Assembly: GCF_964340395.1 (NCBI RefSeq)
Contig: NC_135556.1
Span: 24,075,223-24,139,222 of the forward strand
DNA length: 64,000 nucleotides
Direction: 5' to 3'
From: Glandiceps talaboti
Lineage: Eukaryota > Hemichordata > Enteropneusta > Spengelidae
Shown: positions 11,573-23,157 of the stretch, piece after piece
Layout of the letters: each line of letters opens with the position of its first letter
Position numbering within the stretch: position 1 is the first letter of the stretch
Position numbers and translations under genes: made by a program
Notes under the pieces: generated by a model
Seen by the model: the letters and a program-made list of their open reading frames with translations, nothing else
Told to the model about the DNA's origin: nothing
Database searches by the model: none

Positions 11573-14500
11573 TTACGACAAATATCCACCTATCTGCTGT
11601 TGGAACACATCAATTACATCTTCATTTTCCATGTCAAGCTGTGAAAAGATTCAAAATGCATTTTTTAGATAACATGTTGACACCTTACAATTTTACATCC
11701 AAAATCTACATGCCGGATAGTCTGGATGCCAATGTGGTTTCTAACTAAGCCACTTCTGGTCAAAGTCCCTCAATCAGCACAAAAAAGTTGTTCATCCAAT
11801 CAGTGAACCCCAACTGTTAAAGTGACATAAACAGTGTACAAGTAGCATCCTGAGCTGACAAATATACCATATTTGGACATTACATAACAGCCCCAATAAA
11901 CACTAACTTTATGAGGGATCATGTTATTGGTTAGAATTTGTGATTAACAAAAACATGATGACTGTGTGGGTGGCTGTGGATGAATTTTAAATTGCATCTC
12001 ATGACTTCTAGAGTAACAACAGTGGAGGTGTAAATGGTAACGACTCTATATAGGAACTAGACTACATGACTGACATTAAGATACCAAGCTCTGAGAAGTC
12101 ATGAATATTTATATTCTGCAATTGCATAAGCATTTCTACTGACTCACATGAGACAATTGATTTCCATGTCAAGGTCCTACCAATACAGTTAATACATGAA
12201 CAAAAAGATTTATCTTGGTGTTTCTCAGCAATCGTGTTTAATGTATGTAAAATCATGAAATGACACTAGAAACCATCAGTTTATGGAAATTCCTTTATTT
12301 TCTGTAGTGGCAGTCCCTGTTATCCACACCTTCAGATACAAGCTTTAAACTTAATCCACACATAATGATACAAGCTTAAAGTGCAATGGTCATGTGCTAT
12401 GCATATGTTTAGGGTGCATACAAACAAGAATTTGATACTAAAGTTTCATGATCTTTTCAAGCACCACATACGTGTAATCCCATGGTATCGGAATATCTTG
12501 GTTTGATCTGTTCTCTTGTACCAATTTGTTTCTCTTTCTCTCCTTAGTTGCTCAGTAAAGCTGTAGTGAAATGCAGCGGTCGTCCAATTCACTTATGCAT
12601 GTCAGTAACAAAGCATATATGCAACAGACGGGAAGATGTGTAATGCAAACCACTGCACTTTAATTATAAATGATGTCATAATGATACAACCTTAAATCCA
12701 CAGCTAATGATACAAGTTTGATCCATATCTAATGATACAACCGAGTGACTTCTAGCTGATGAGGCAATATATACTGTATGGTACATGTATAATTATGTTA
12801 TGACTTCTCACCTTTTGAGGAGTATCATCTTCACTTATGGGATTACCATCAAACCTAAACCTTAAAGCTTCAACTTTTAAGCCCTGAAAATGAATGATAA
12901 TTATATACTGGTAGACAGCAAATCTCACCTGTGAGGGCGTCTCTTCTTCACTAATACGATTGCCATCAAAGGTAAATCTAATTGCATTCTGCTGAAGACC
13001 CTATACATGAAGCATGCAGGAAAAAAAACACATTACAACATTGACAAAGCATGCTGAACTTGATGCAAGCAAAAAAGAACATTTTACAACACGCAACATG
13101 CCCGCACATGAAGCAAGCAAAAAAGAACACATTATAGCATGGTATGGTAGAGCACTGAATTGAATTACAGTTTAACAGAGCTACACATCACTTTACACTA
13201 CTACTGGCAAGCAACACAACACATTACAAAGCCACATCCCCAAACAGCATTATATAACAATGCCATAACATGACACGATACGACACGACACAACACAGCA
13301 CAGCACGAGTACAACACAGCACAACACAACACAACAGCAGAGCAGAGCAGAGCACAACACAACACAGCACAGCACAACAGAGCAGAGCAGAGCACAACAC
13401 AACACAGCACAGCACAGCACAGCACAGCACAACACAACACATGACAAGGACTGGTTGCAAAATACTGTAAGGATAAAATGCTGCTAATTTCTGGATTAGT
13501 TGAAAGATCATAAAAAATCATGAATTGAGAAATATTTAATACACTCATATGGAAACACTGTATAGGGTCTAAACTGTGGAATTACTATACATCATTTTGT
13601 CTATACACATCAATAACAATAACCAACAACATACATGTACTGTCTATTTTATAGGACCACAATCATAGAACACTGAAATAAAGGTATGTGACCTACCTGT
13701 CTTACACAATAGGCATTCATAAGTTTCTTGAGAGGTGTATGCCTTTTGATTTTAAACTGTACAACTGTTCCATCCTAGCATAAATCAAATACATGCAATT
13801 CAATATTTAACGATAAAGAGAATGACCATACAGTACTTATTTCAAAATTTGTTTATTCATGATTACAACAAAATACTACTTTTACTTTGGAATTATTTTC
13901 ATTATCTTTTAAAGATTTTTTCACTAAAATAAAATAAATCTGAAATACTTTTTATCTATACTATTTTTACCATGCATACCTTCATAAATAATTGAATTTT
14001 CAGATTGGTCAAACTGTAACAGCACAGCCAGCAGACTGTGATAGTCCACCACAATATTGGTAGAATTCAGTGTCAACCTTGCCTGGCACAACATCAATTT
14101 CAAGATGCTCATTTATAATGAGGTTGTCACCAAACTATGCCCAGCCATGTGTAAACATAGCCCATTGAAATAAGTTGAGCCTCAAGCTGTGCTGGGGTTT
14201 CCACAAACAACTGTACATGCATTGTCTAGTTTCGTGACTCACCTGTCCTGACACTTTCAAATTTATATGATCATTGCCTCCTTCAGGTTTCACCTCCTAT
14301 GAAACAAAATACATATCTTTTGAATTAGACGTCTGCAGGGAGGGGGCGAGTGGAAAGGTGTCTGTTGAAACTTGCATATCCATTTCAATACCTATACTGC
14401 AATACCATAAGTTGCTGAGGAATAACAGTAAGGGTAATAATAATATACATTAAAGGTCAAAATTTCAGATTCGTTCAGCTTCTACTAAATTCAATACTTT

Positions 14501-15246
14501 AGTGCATGTGAACTCTTTCCATGCAGAGACCCGTAAGTATTCACTTACGAAAATCACAATTTTTTCTAAAACATGCATGTCCTTAGCATTCTTTCACATG
14601 GGCTGGGGAGGGGGTACTTCCTTTTCAGTGAGTCCCACTGAACGTAATGACCCAACTCTAACATTATACCAAATCAATTCATTGATAATTACCCCTGTAA
14701 GGCAATGTATTTTTGAGGGATAACTGTATACCCCTGAATATTAAGGGGTAAACCAATTTAAAAAAATATATATATGCTTTAAATACATACGTACGTACAT
14801 ACGTACATACATACATACATACATACATACATACATACATACATACATACATACATACATACCTACATACATACCTACATACATACATACATACGTACGT
14901 ACGTACGTACGTACATACGTACTACCTACATACATACATACATACATACATACCTACATACATACCTACCTACCTACCTACCTACGTACGTACGTACCTA
15001 CATACATACATACATACACACACACACACCTACCTACCTACCTACGTACGTACCTACATACATACATACATACCTACCTACCTACCTACCTACCTACATC
15101 ATACATACATACATACATACATACATACATACATACATACATACATACATACGTACGTACGTACGTACGTACATACGTACCTACATACATACATACATAC
15201 ATACATACATACCTACCTACCTACCTACGTACGTACGTACCTACAT

Positions 15247-15278
<32 letters not shown>

Positions 15279-16264
15279 CTACCTACCTACCTACCTACGT
15301 ACCTACCTACATACATACATACCTACCTACCTACCTACATCATACATACATACATACATACATACATACATACATACATACATACATACATACATACATA
15401 CATACATACATACATACATACATACATACATACATACATACATACATACATACATACATACATACATACATACATACATACATACATACATACATACATA
15501 CATACATACATACATACATACATACATACATACATACATAAAAAACAAAACTTATATTTTTGAAATTGAATTTCCTTACAACAGGAGACATACATGATGG
15601 ATGTAGCTCATTTCAAAAGAGAGAGGTTAGAATGAATGCAGCTCATTCCAAAAGTAGCTAGGAAAGTAGGCAGTAAAAGTTGAATAGAACTTTTAGAACA
15701 AGTTTGAGTTAGCCAAGTGTGAGTGGGTACGGGAGGGGGTTTCCCGCCTTGGAGATTTTTGAAATTCAGGGACTAAAAGAATACTTTCTTGTGCTATTTT
15801 AACATGTCGAGGTACATTCATAATAGCATTTTTCGAAAATCCAACAGCCACCCCCACCCCCGCCCAGAAATCAAATGGTTTAACCAGTCTTAAAACGTCA
15901 ATTTTTTAATGCGTTGTTGGTTGTACCGGTTGTCGGTCGACATGTCACATGGATAAATATATACCTTCACACATTTATATTGTGTACATGTGACGGTCCA
16001 TACATTTGGGCCACAATTTAGAATTTATTTTAACACACTTTTCCTTTCCATGACGAGATGAGATGACAAAAGACTACAGCATGATGGCTCTCGTGAATAT
16101 GGCGGTAAAAACAAAGTCACATTGTTGACGTCGGAATCTTAGCGTGGCGAGAGTATCTTAAAATAGGGGCATGTGTGGCAAACTGTTTTACTTTTTTAGA
16201 TTATTACTACACCGAGTACAAAAATATCCCTACTGATACGACTCACCTTCTTATCTTCCGACAT
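11573..16264 (-). CDS. SUMO: SUMO (SUMO2/3-like) with duplicated alternative exon 4
   Basis: The gene encodes a small ubiquitin-like modifier, made as a precursor, cleaved after Gly-Gly by SENP proteases and conjugated to lysines through SAE1/2 and Ubc9. Coding exons on the minus strand are 16264-16247 (MSEDKK), 14296-14243, 13774-13697, then either 13000-12929 or 12883-12812, then 11638-11573 (stop). All junctions are phase 0 with GT-AG borders. One fourth exon gives a 95-aa precursor. Exon 2 carries a VKPE motif around K9, a psi-K-x-E consensus like the chain-forming K11 of SUMO2. Exon 3 carries [15 protein letters not shown] and LMNAYCVRQ, the beta2/alpha1 region that binds SUMO-interacting motifs. 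Exon 5 ends VFQQQIGG with a YLS tail. QIGG matches yeast Smt3, whereas vertebrates have QTGG. No frame defect is visible. Confidence 0.93.
11718..11946 (-). repeat. About 230-bp dispersed repeat, copy 1 (SUMO intron)
   Basis: It aligns nearly end to end with 39245-39476. Shared blocks include 'agttgttca.ccaatcagtga', 'agcatcctgagctgacaaat' and 'aataaacactaacttta'. It has no coding frame. Relative to SUMO it lies in the last intron. Family unknown. Confidence 0.75.
12812..12883 (-). other. SUMO exon 4a (SUMO2/3-like version)
   Basis: 72 nt, phase 0 at both ends, acceptor TTTTCAG and donor AAG|GTGAG. It encodes [20 protein letters not shown] followed by TPQK. The RFRFDG.PI.E.DTP pattern matches vertebrate SUMO2/3 residues 52-75. 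Confidence 0.9.
12929..13000 (-). other. SUMO exon 4b (partly SUMO1-like version)
   Basis: 72 nt, phase 0 at both ends, acceptor TATAG and donor CAG|GTGAG. It encodes [20 protein letters not shown] followed by TPSQ. About half its residues equal exon 4a. The RF.F.G.RI pattern recalls vertebrate SUMO1. It lies only 45 bp from exon 4a. Confidence 0.9.
13263..13442. repeat. (ACAAC/ACAGC/AGAGC)n pentanucleotide repeat
   Basis: About 180 bp of 5-bp units inside the SUMO intron between exons 3 and 4b. Overlapping open frames here are repeat artefacts. Confidence 0.95.
14786..15541. repeat. Tetranucleotide array (CATA/CGTA/CCTA) with higher-order structure
   Basis: About 750 bp of 4-bp units in the first SUMO intron region. 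Blocks of CGTA, CATA, CACA and CCTA recur twice in the same order about 250 bp apart, and a pure (CATA)n tract of about 200 bp follows at 15342-15540. Confidence 0.97.
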
Positions 16265-16520
16265 TTTGGTAAATTTTAAAGACAAAATACTCTAGGATGG
16301 CGCTCTCTGTACGTGCAGTTTCCGGATTTGCTGTTAATTGTAACACGCTTTGTGATTGGTCAGATTTGCGAAGCCTAGATCTTAAGGACGATAATTACCC
16401 AACCGTCTTTGCGATATCCCGTTCGGATACCGGATATGTATATATATAGTATTTTTTAGCCTATCGTTGGATCTGTGACTCCACTGCGCTGGCAATGAAG
16501 TACGGAGCGCCGGGAGTGAT

Positions 16521-16949
16521 TTATACCATACACAGTGGAGGGTCTCCCCTCCACTGTATATGATTAGACTTTGCATTGAAAGTAATAAAGAGTGAGATCA
16601 ATCTTACCACAGTGTCCAGTTGTAGCCATGTGAACCTTTCAGTTTGCTGCAGTCTTTTGGTAAGTGTAAGTGTTGGTATAGCACCCTCCTTCAATAACTT
16701 TCGTTTCTGGGGACAGTTCAGGAGTTCGTTTCTCAAATCTCGTTGGAAACAATCAGGTTCAAAATGATCTTCACAGACCACTTTGTTCTTACTGAATTTA
16801 AAATTGGAGACAGAACATTCTACGCCAATATTACAAAGCCATTGCTTTGCCAAATCATTGTGTTTTGCCGCATCCGGAATCTTGAAAAAACTTTTTCCAG
16901 GCACTCTGCCAATTTTGTTAGAACATCCAATAGCTTGACAAACAGCCAT
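16521..16949 (-). CDS. THAP-domain zinc finger exon
   Basis: THAP domains are C2CH zinc-binding DNA-binding modules, also found in P-element transposases. From M1 (16949) the sequence shows C4 and C9 (CQAIGC), FFKIP at 21-25, W37, C59 and H62 (VVCEDHF), then AIPTL at 90-94. These are the zinc ligands and the conserved Trp, Phe and Pro positions of a complete domain. The frame runs to a stop at 16521 (143 aa). A good donor, GTG|GTAAG with the exon ending at 16608 in phase 0, suggests this is a first coding exon of 114 codons. No AATAAA is visible on this strand between 16521 and the SUMO start 256 bp downstream, so later exons, if any, interleave with or join the SUMO gene. An upstream in-frame ATG (16967) would add six residues. 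Confidence 0.75.
   Translation of the reverse strand: MAVCQAIGCSNKIGRVPGKSFFKIPDAAKHNDLAKQWLCNIGVECSVSNFKFSKNKVVCEDHFEPDCFQRDLRNELLNCPQKRKLLKEGAIPTLTLTKRLQQTERFTWLQLDTVVRLISLFITFNAKSNHIQWRGDPPLCMV
16532..16557. other. Short hairpin at the end of the THAP frame
   Basis: 11-nt arms (ACAGTGGAGGG and complement) around a 4-nt loop. Confidence 0.6.
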
Positions 16950-17265
16950 GCTGCTTGAGTGAAACACTGACAGGTCTCTAGAGAGTCGACAACGCTAGTT
17001 TGAGATTTGGATCTGATAGTATTCAGCATCATAGTGTATATTAAACGTAACTTCCTTCAGGGGAAGTTGCGCATAGGTCCGTACGTCACTTCCGCCTAAG
17101 GACTGACTGATGAGTTAGAGTGAATGAAACATTTCTATAATTATGTTGTTTGACATCCGGACGTGTTTTATTAACATAACGTAAATTCATACTAGTATGT
17201 TATCATTTCCCATTAATTGATATTTGTGGTGCTGACAGTGATAGGCTATTTTCTCTGATGTAAAT

Positions 17266-17268
<3 letters not shown>

Positions 17269-17337
<69 letters not shown>

Positions 17338-17412
17338 GGAGAGACAGAGACAGAGACAGAGACAGAGACAGAGAGACAGACAAAGAGAGAGAGACACACA
17401 CACATACATACA
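17269..17412. repeat. (GA)n / (GACA)n microsatellite
   Basis: A pure GA run to about 17331, then GACAGA units and a short CA/CATA tail. Confidence 0.97.
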
Positions 17413-17479
17413 CATTCTCATAACCGTTATCCACCTCGTTATTAAAATAATGCCGCTAATCTATTTAAGAACCGCAAGA

Positions 17480-17845
17480 AATTTTGCAAATATACTGTGT
17501 AAAATACGCACTGCTCCTAAGGTATAATTCGGTTCGGATAGAGAATAAGGTAAACACAAACACATTCTGGTGGCAGCCATCTCCCTCATAATTCAAAATA
17601 GGTTTAAGAATTTAATTATTTAAGACATTTGCAAATGTAACCACTCTTCGGGTTAAAATCCTGCACAAAATATTCCGTGCCCCTTCCCTTCAGACCGTCA
17701 ACATCTTCAAGGCCCCCCACACCCCTCTCCACACCCTCATTTTTTGTGTGTCCTCACATTTTCTCATCAGGCTCCCCCCTGACGTAAATTCTGCTCGTTC
17801 CCTAACGAGGAGCTCTTGACAGTATATTATAATGTCAGGGCAAAT
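17480..17845 (+). repeat. C-rich dispersed repeat, copy 1
   Basis: It aligns with 46510-46985. Shared blocks are 'ttttgcaaa', 'actgctcct.aggt', 'acattct.gtggcag', 'acaaaatat..cgtgcccc' and 'ttct.tttgttccc'. The middle is C-rich. A reverse-strand partial copy is at 46055-46215. It has no coding frame, and the family is unknown. Confidence 0.6.
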
Positions 17846-18263
17846 GGTCATGCAGCACTGTGTGTGTAAATCATAGAAATGATCATCGGTCGCCAGATGG
17901 CGCTATTTCGGTATCAGATCAACGAAGGGATACGATGATCATACATAGTGTACTGGCCTGAACTCGTACTCATCCGGTATTTGAAATGGTGTGTTATAGC
18001 AGGCCAGTTCTGATATTCATCACCACGAATTGATAGATGGTCAAACTGAGCTTGTGTCTGGCTACACCAACTTGCATGAAAGTCTAGCATTTACTGGGTT
18101 TCGGTCAGCGAACTTTGTCGGATACGCCCCCTGGTACGGACTTATTCCAGTGTGTGTGATCGTAAAGCCCCAAGGACGTGTGTTCTGTACACCGTGACCG
18201 CAATCTATGTCAGTGGGTGTATAGATCAACGGACATATAGTATCTGGCTGAAACAATGATAAG

Positions 18264-19518
18264 ATGACGACAACTTTGGACGGATTGAACAACAATACAG
18301 AACTGATGGTTGGTATTTGTTCCATGTTAGAGTTCTACAATGACCCACCTACAGAACTATTCCAAAGTAGATACGAGAGTGGAATTAAGAGAATTTATCA
18401 AGACGAAGAGAAGATGAATGTATTCATTCAATCACCAGGATACCGTGGTTATTTTCCAAAGACCAGTGGTCGGTAAGTACTGACCTATGACATGGCTAAA
18501 ACGGACAGTAGGCAGACCAATGATTTCCGTACGAGTGTAATGATAGCCCATATCGTCATATTATATACTGAGATCAACTTGATAAAACTTGGTATTGTAT
18601 TTGTTTTACACGTTCAACTTGATGTTAATACTGCTGACCATAGTTCACACAGCGTGAGATAATCATATCTATTGTTTGAATTCTTTACGGAACAAAGCAA
18701 AGAGCGACTAAACATAGCAATGATCACACACACACACACATATATATATATATGTATGTCAAAAATGTTGCCTAATGACATTGTTCATTGTTTATGACAT
18801 GGCTGGACCGGTCAACGTAGAAATCAATTAACTATCACCCTTTGGTGATTAGATTATGTTTATTGTAATCACTGACCTGGGTAGCTTGTGTATGTAATGT
18901 GATATCTTGCCCAATATAACCCGGTAACGTTCAACTGCGTGTAATCTTGTGTATAAACGTTCATCTAAGTCGTGACAACAAATTCAGAATACAAAGTAAG
19001 GTAGATGTGGCCATGACACTAGCAGTGATTTTGTCACTGGAGAGTGGAGTGACTTGTTTTTGGACCTTCAGAATTCGGGTTTATTGACATGAAACCAAGT
19101 TACTGTATGTAAACTCATGATTATCACTCAGCTGTGGCGTTATATTCATGTCACCATGGCCTGATGGTCTCAGCTTTAAAAAAGGTCAATCTGAACAGGT
19201 CTATTGTCACTGTGAATTACTTAATATATGTTCCTTCATGTAGAGTGGTGAAAGTGGAAACATTGGAAGAGCTGGAAATATGGACGGAGAAACTTCAGTC
19301 CAAACCAATATTGATGGATGTTCATTGTCGAAGGGTTGCCAGGACGACGTCGAACCAGTCAGAACAAGTTGTGCGTGACGGTACGTACGTCATATAGTGA
19401 AAGTTACATGTAATGTATGTCTCACCCAACGAAGCAGTAGTGTGTATGTATGTATGTATGTATGTATGTATGTATGTATGTATGTATGTATGTATGTATG
19501 TATGTGTGTGTGTGTGTA

Positions 19519-19566
<48 letters not shown>

Positions 19567-22027
19567 TGTGTGTGTGTGTGTGTGTGAATGTGTGCATGCA
19601 TGCATGCTGTCCTAATTTCATAAGCCAGCCTTTATTAGCCATTCATTCTTTCTGTATGTTTCATTTTCGAACAGGAATTCCTCTGCTTAACTAAGCATAA
19701 AATATTTAATTTATTAGGGCGGCCAGTGGTTTTTACCACACGCGTCGTTTGCTAAAAGAAAAATATCGAAAAACACTATAGTGATGTTGATGTAACAAAT
19801 ATGGTTGTTAACTATCAAAATCACAGTAACTGTTGGCTATTTTTTCGATAATTTCTGCTCAAAATAAAGACACACATACAAACCATTGCATTGTATGACC
19901 CTTCACTGTACTACACTAGGCTAGTGTGATAGTAATGTATACAATTGTTTTACATCTTGTGTAAACAGTCATTAAAGAGGTGCGGGTCATTTATCCATGT
20001 GTCAACAAAGTGCAAATTTGTGAGATGTTTATAGGATGTGCTCATTCAGCGACCCGCATACTAGTCTAGTTCCAAACAGGGACAGTATTACGTGTACATA
20101 TTAAAAACTTCATCACTTTCCCACTTGTAATGACGTGATGAAGTTTTTAATACGTAATACTGTCCCAGTTTGGAACTAGACTAGTACGATCATACATACT
20201 TTGGAAAACTGAAATACAACATATAAAAATATAAATATAGAGCACAGACGAGTTCAAAAAGTGCTGATACATGTTAAACAGTTTCCTTATCCACTTTACT
20301 GATATCTGCATTAATTGCAATTAGTTGTGTTTGTATATTTTTTTCAGGGTATTTTGCTGTTATTATTAACCCAAACAATCCACACATGAAGGGTCAAATA
20401 GAAACAGCTCTCGATGGAGCTCGAACTGCCTTTAAAGCTGAAGAACGTTTTATTTTCGAGGTTAGTTTATACCTTTTAAACATTTAGATGTCTGTATGAA
20501 TTCAAATTCACTCACATTTCAATATGGAATAATGAACATGACAAATGCAATACTTTAATGAAAACTGGACATGCCCAGGTATAGATACTAAGGACTGTGG
20601 AATTACATGGTTGCAGCCATATCATACAGGCTGGTGTAATCGAAATAAACATGTAATAGTCCGGTACGGAACTTTATAATCAATACTACATAATGTGTGG
20701 TTGCAACAGTGATTAATTAATAATATTTATCAAAGAAACTCATAATGCGCCATTCAAGATGACAGATTTACAAATTCCGTATTGATTCAGTGAACTCGAC
20801 AGAAGAATGTAATTGAATGTTATGTTGAAAGAGGCAATTTCAGTTATTTTGTAGCACTAAAGGAAATAACCCAACAAACCATGATTTTCAATCAAGGCTA
20901 TCTTCGCTAATTTAATATTGTCACTCAAGTTAAGTATCTGTCCATTTTCGTTGCAGATTGACGTCCGTTCAATTGTCATGAATTGGTTTTCAGAACAGGT
21001 GAAAGAATCAGTAAGATGTGAATACGGTCACATGACTGTTGCCAACACATACGTGTATGAAGACATCGAGTCAATGTTTTGCAGTGACATGGCGCTATGC
21101 AGTGGATGTTTTATCTGTTCATCTCCTGTTTATACGGTCAGTGTGTGGGAATATTTATTCAAATGTATCATATTTTACGTATAACCCGCTTTGCGATGAC
21201 ACTGTAGCGTTGGTATCTGTACAACTTTACAAGTATTTGATAACTTTATAGTTTCAGAAAATCTCAACGAAGCATTGCCTAAGACAAGAAAGTACCAAAC
21301 CTTTCGAGAACTCTAGGTGAACATTAGTAATCTTTCAGACTATATAGGCTTTTAACAGGCTTTTTATATGCCGATCACGATCAAATTTAGCCCATTGGTA
21401 CATGGTTTTCCTATACTACACTTTTTCACACTTTCATTACGGGATAGCTGAAAATGAAAATGAAAATCAGATTATAGCCTCTTGGTACGCCCTATTAACA
21501 AATCTCATCATTGAAAGCAGTAGCTTTGCACTTTGATTAAATATTTCACAAGGAGGGATATCTAATCCCATCTGTATACTATGACACCCTTCCTTCCTAC
21601 CACAAGGGGGCGGGCTTCGATATACGCCACTAATGAATACAAACAAGTCGAGGTGCTTCATGTGTGTGTGTGTGTGTGTGTGTGTTTGTGTGTGTTATAA
21701 TATATGTATAATACATATACGCATACATACATACATACATACATACATACACATACATACATACATACATACATACATACATACATACATACATACATAC
21801 ATACATACATACACATACATACATACATACATACATACATACATACATACATACATACATACATACATACATACATACACACATACATACATACATACAT
21901 ACATACATACATACATACATACATACACATACATACATACATACATACATACATACATACATACATACATACATACATACATACATACATACATACATAC
22001 ATACATACATACATACATACATGCATC

Positions 22028-22072
<45 letters not shown>

Positions 22073-23157
22073 TACTATTATACTAACTGTCATTTTTTTT
22101 CTACAGATTCATCGGCTTCTTCTCTGTCGGACTTTTACTGTTGATCTATCAGGGAGGGCTAGTGAGTTTACCCTTCGATTCCATATGGACGAGACAACAT
22201 CGGACTCTGACAAGAACAGTATGCCTAGCAATGTCGACAACGGTGTGTAGCTATAGAACAGATATGATGTAGTGTCTTATTTGAATCACACTTAGTCTAT
22301 TGAAATTGTTTGTCGTGGCCTCGTGTTGCGGCAAGGAATGAAGAAATAATATGACAAATTTCCCGCCAAACTATCAGTCTAATTCTGTTTTTAAAGAATT
22401 GTATGCCAAGTCTTCCTCTCCGACATCAAACACGAGCTCCTGACTACCTATTGCTGTATTTGAGCGAGGTACAGATTTTCTCTTGATCATCATGCCTCGT
22501 GAATCATCTGGTATATTTATATTAAATTATAAATTCACATTTACATAAATAAATGTACATGTATACTTTGTTTCATTGTAAATCTTTGCTTTCTTAGCTT
22601 GGCAAACGAACACGAGCTACGTATACAGTAGCACAGATAAGTATGTCACAGTAGGGACAAACACGCAGATTTTAATCCTCGTGCATGGTATTAAGGGGAC
22701 TAGGTCCATGACTGGTGTGAACTCTGTGACATGCTGTGCCCACTTCTTTTGTCACCAATTGGCCCTCATCATAATGATGCCATACACTCAATGCATATCT
22801 TCCCATTGAAGGTTTTCCCAGTGTAAGCGTACATCTTTCCAATTTGTGGCTTTGCTTCGAAACTTAATACTAGTATACGTCTGATTTCTATCAAACGACC
22901 TACCCTATGAATAAGGTGAAGTTCATTATAACCTTATACATTTTGGCTTTATTTTTTTTCCAGGTAAAGCTGCCACCTTGCGTCGAGAATCATCAATTGA
23001 CGCATCCCCAATCCAGTCTGTATCATTATGCGTTCCAACATCGATAGAGGACGCAAAACAAGAAAATGTTCCAGAGAAGCCCGAGAATCCCACACTGTAT
23101 GAAGTCACACGTGAAACGACTGCCGACAACGTTAACTTAGTTGTATATAATGTGTGA
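18264..23157 (+). CDS. Six-exon gene of unknown family (322 aa)
   Basis: Exons are 18264-18472, 19244-19380, 20348-20460, 20957-21136, 22107-22242 and 22964-23157. Donors and acceptors are GT-AG and all five phases (2,1,0,0,1) match, giving one frame of 322 codons plus stop, which strongly supports a real gene. The start ATG follows a very short upstream ATG frame. Visible features are an N-terminal stretch with QSPGYRGYFPKTSGR, a middle with YFAVIINPNNPHMKG and DVRSIVMNWFSEQVKE, a Cys-rich hydrophobic patch (MALCSGCFICSSPVYT) before HRLLLCRTFTVDL, and a polar, Ser/Glu-rich C-terminal tail from about residue 240. I see no signal peptide and do not recognise the family. The Cys-rich patch could be membrane-associated or metal-binding. 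Introns hold a MITE-like inverted repeat and large microsatellites. Confidence 0.75.
18724..18758. repeat. (CA)n(TA)n microsatellite, intron 1
   Basis: Short compound dinucleotide run. Confidence 0.85.
19441..19608. repeat. (GTAT)n(GT)n(GCGT)n microsatellite, intron 2
   Basis: Compound array 60 bp after the exon 2 donor. The four-fold units grade from GTAT through GT to GCGT. Confidence 0.97.
20059..20186. mobile_element. MITE-like inverted repeat, intron 2
   Basis: Arms of about 50-58 nt (from TACTAGTCTAGTTCCAAAC inward, and its complement) flank a loop of about 18 nt. A TA at each outer edge could be a mariner-type target duplication. There is no coding capacity. Confidence 0.65.
21660..22078. 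repeat. (TG)n, (CATA)n and (TTA)n compound microsatellite, intron 4
   Basis: A TG run (21662-21685), about 300 bp of CATA with occasional CA slips, and a TTA run (22030-22070) that ends some 30 bp before the exon 5 acceptor. Confidence 0.97.

Noticed and set aside
12155-12170. Possible second copy of SUMO exon 5 (CTTGACATGGAAA match)
   Set aside because: Similarity stops after 13 bases and the frame meets a stop within ten codons. Probably chance or a fully decayed copy.
14679-15595. Many 'YVCM' and similar open frames (also at 19.4, 21.6, 45.1, 47.3 and 55.8 kb)
   Set aside because: Translations of tetra- and dinucleotide microsatellites.
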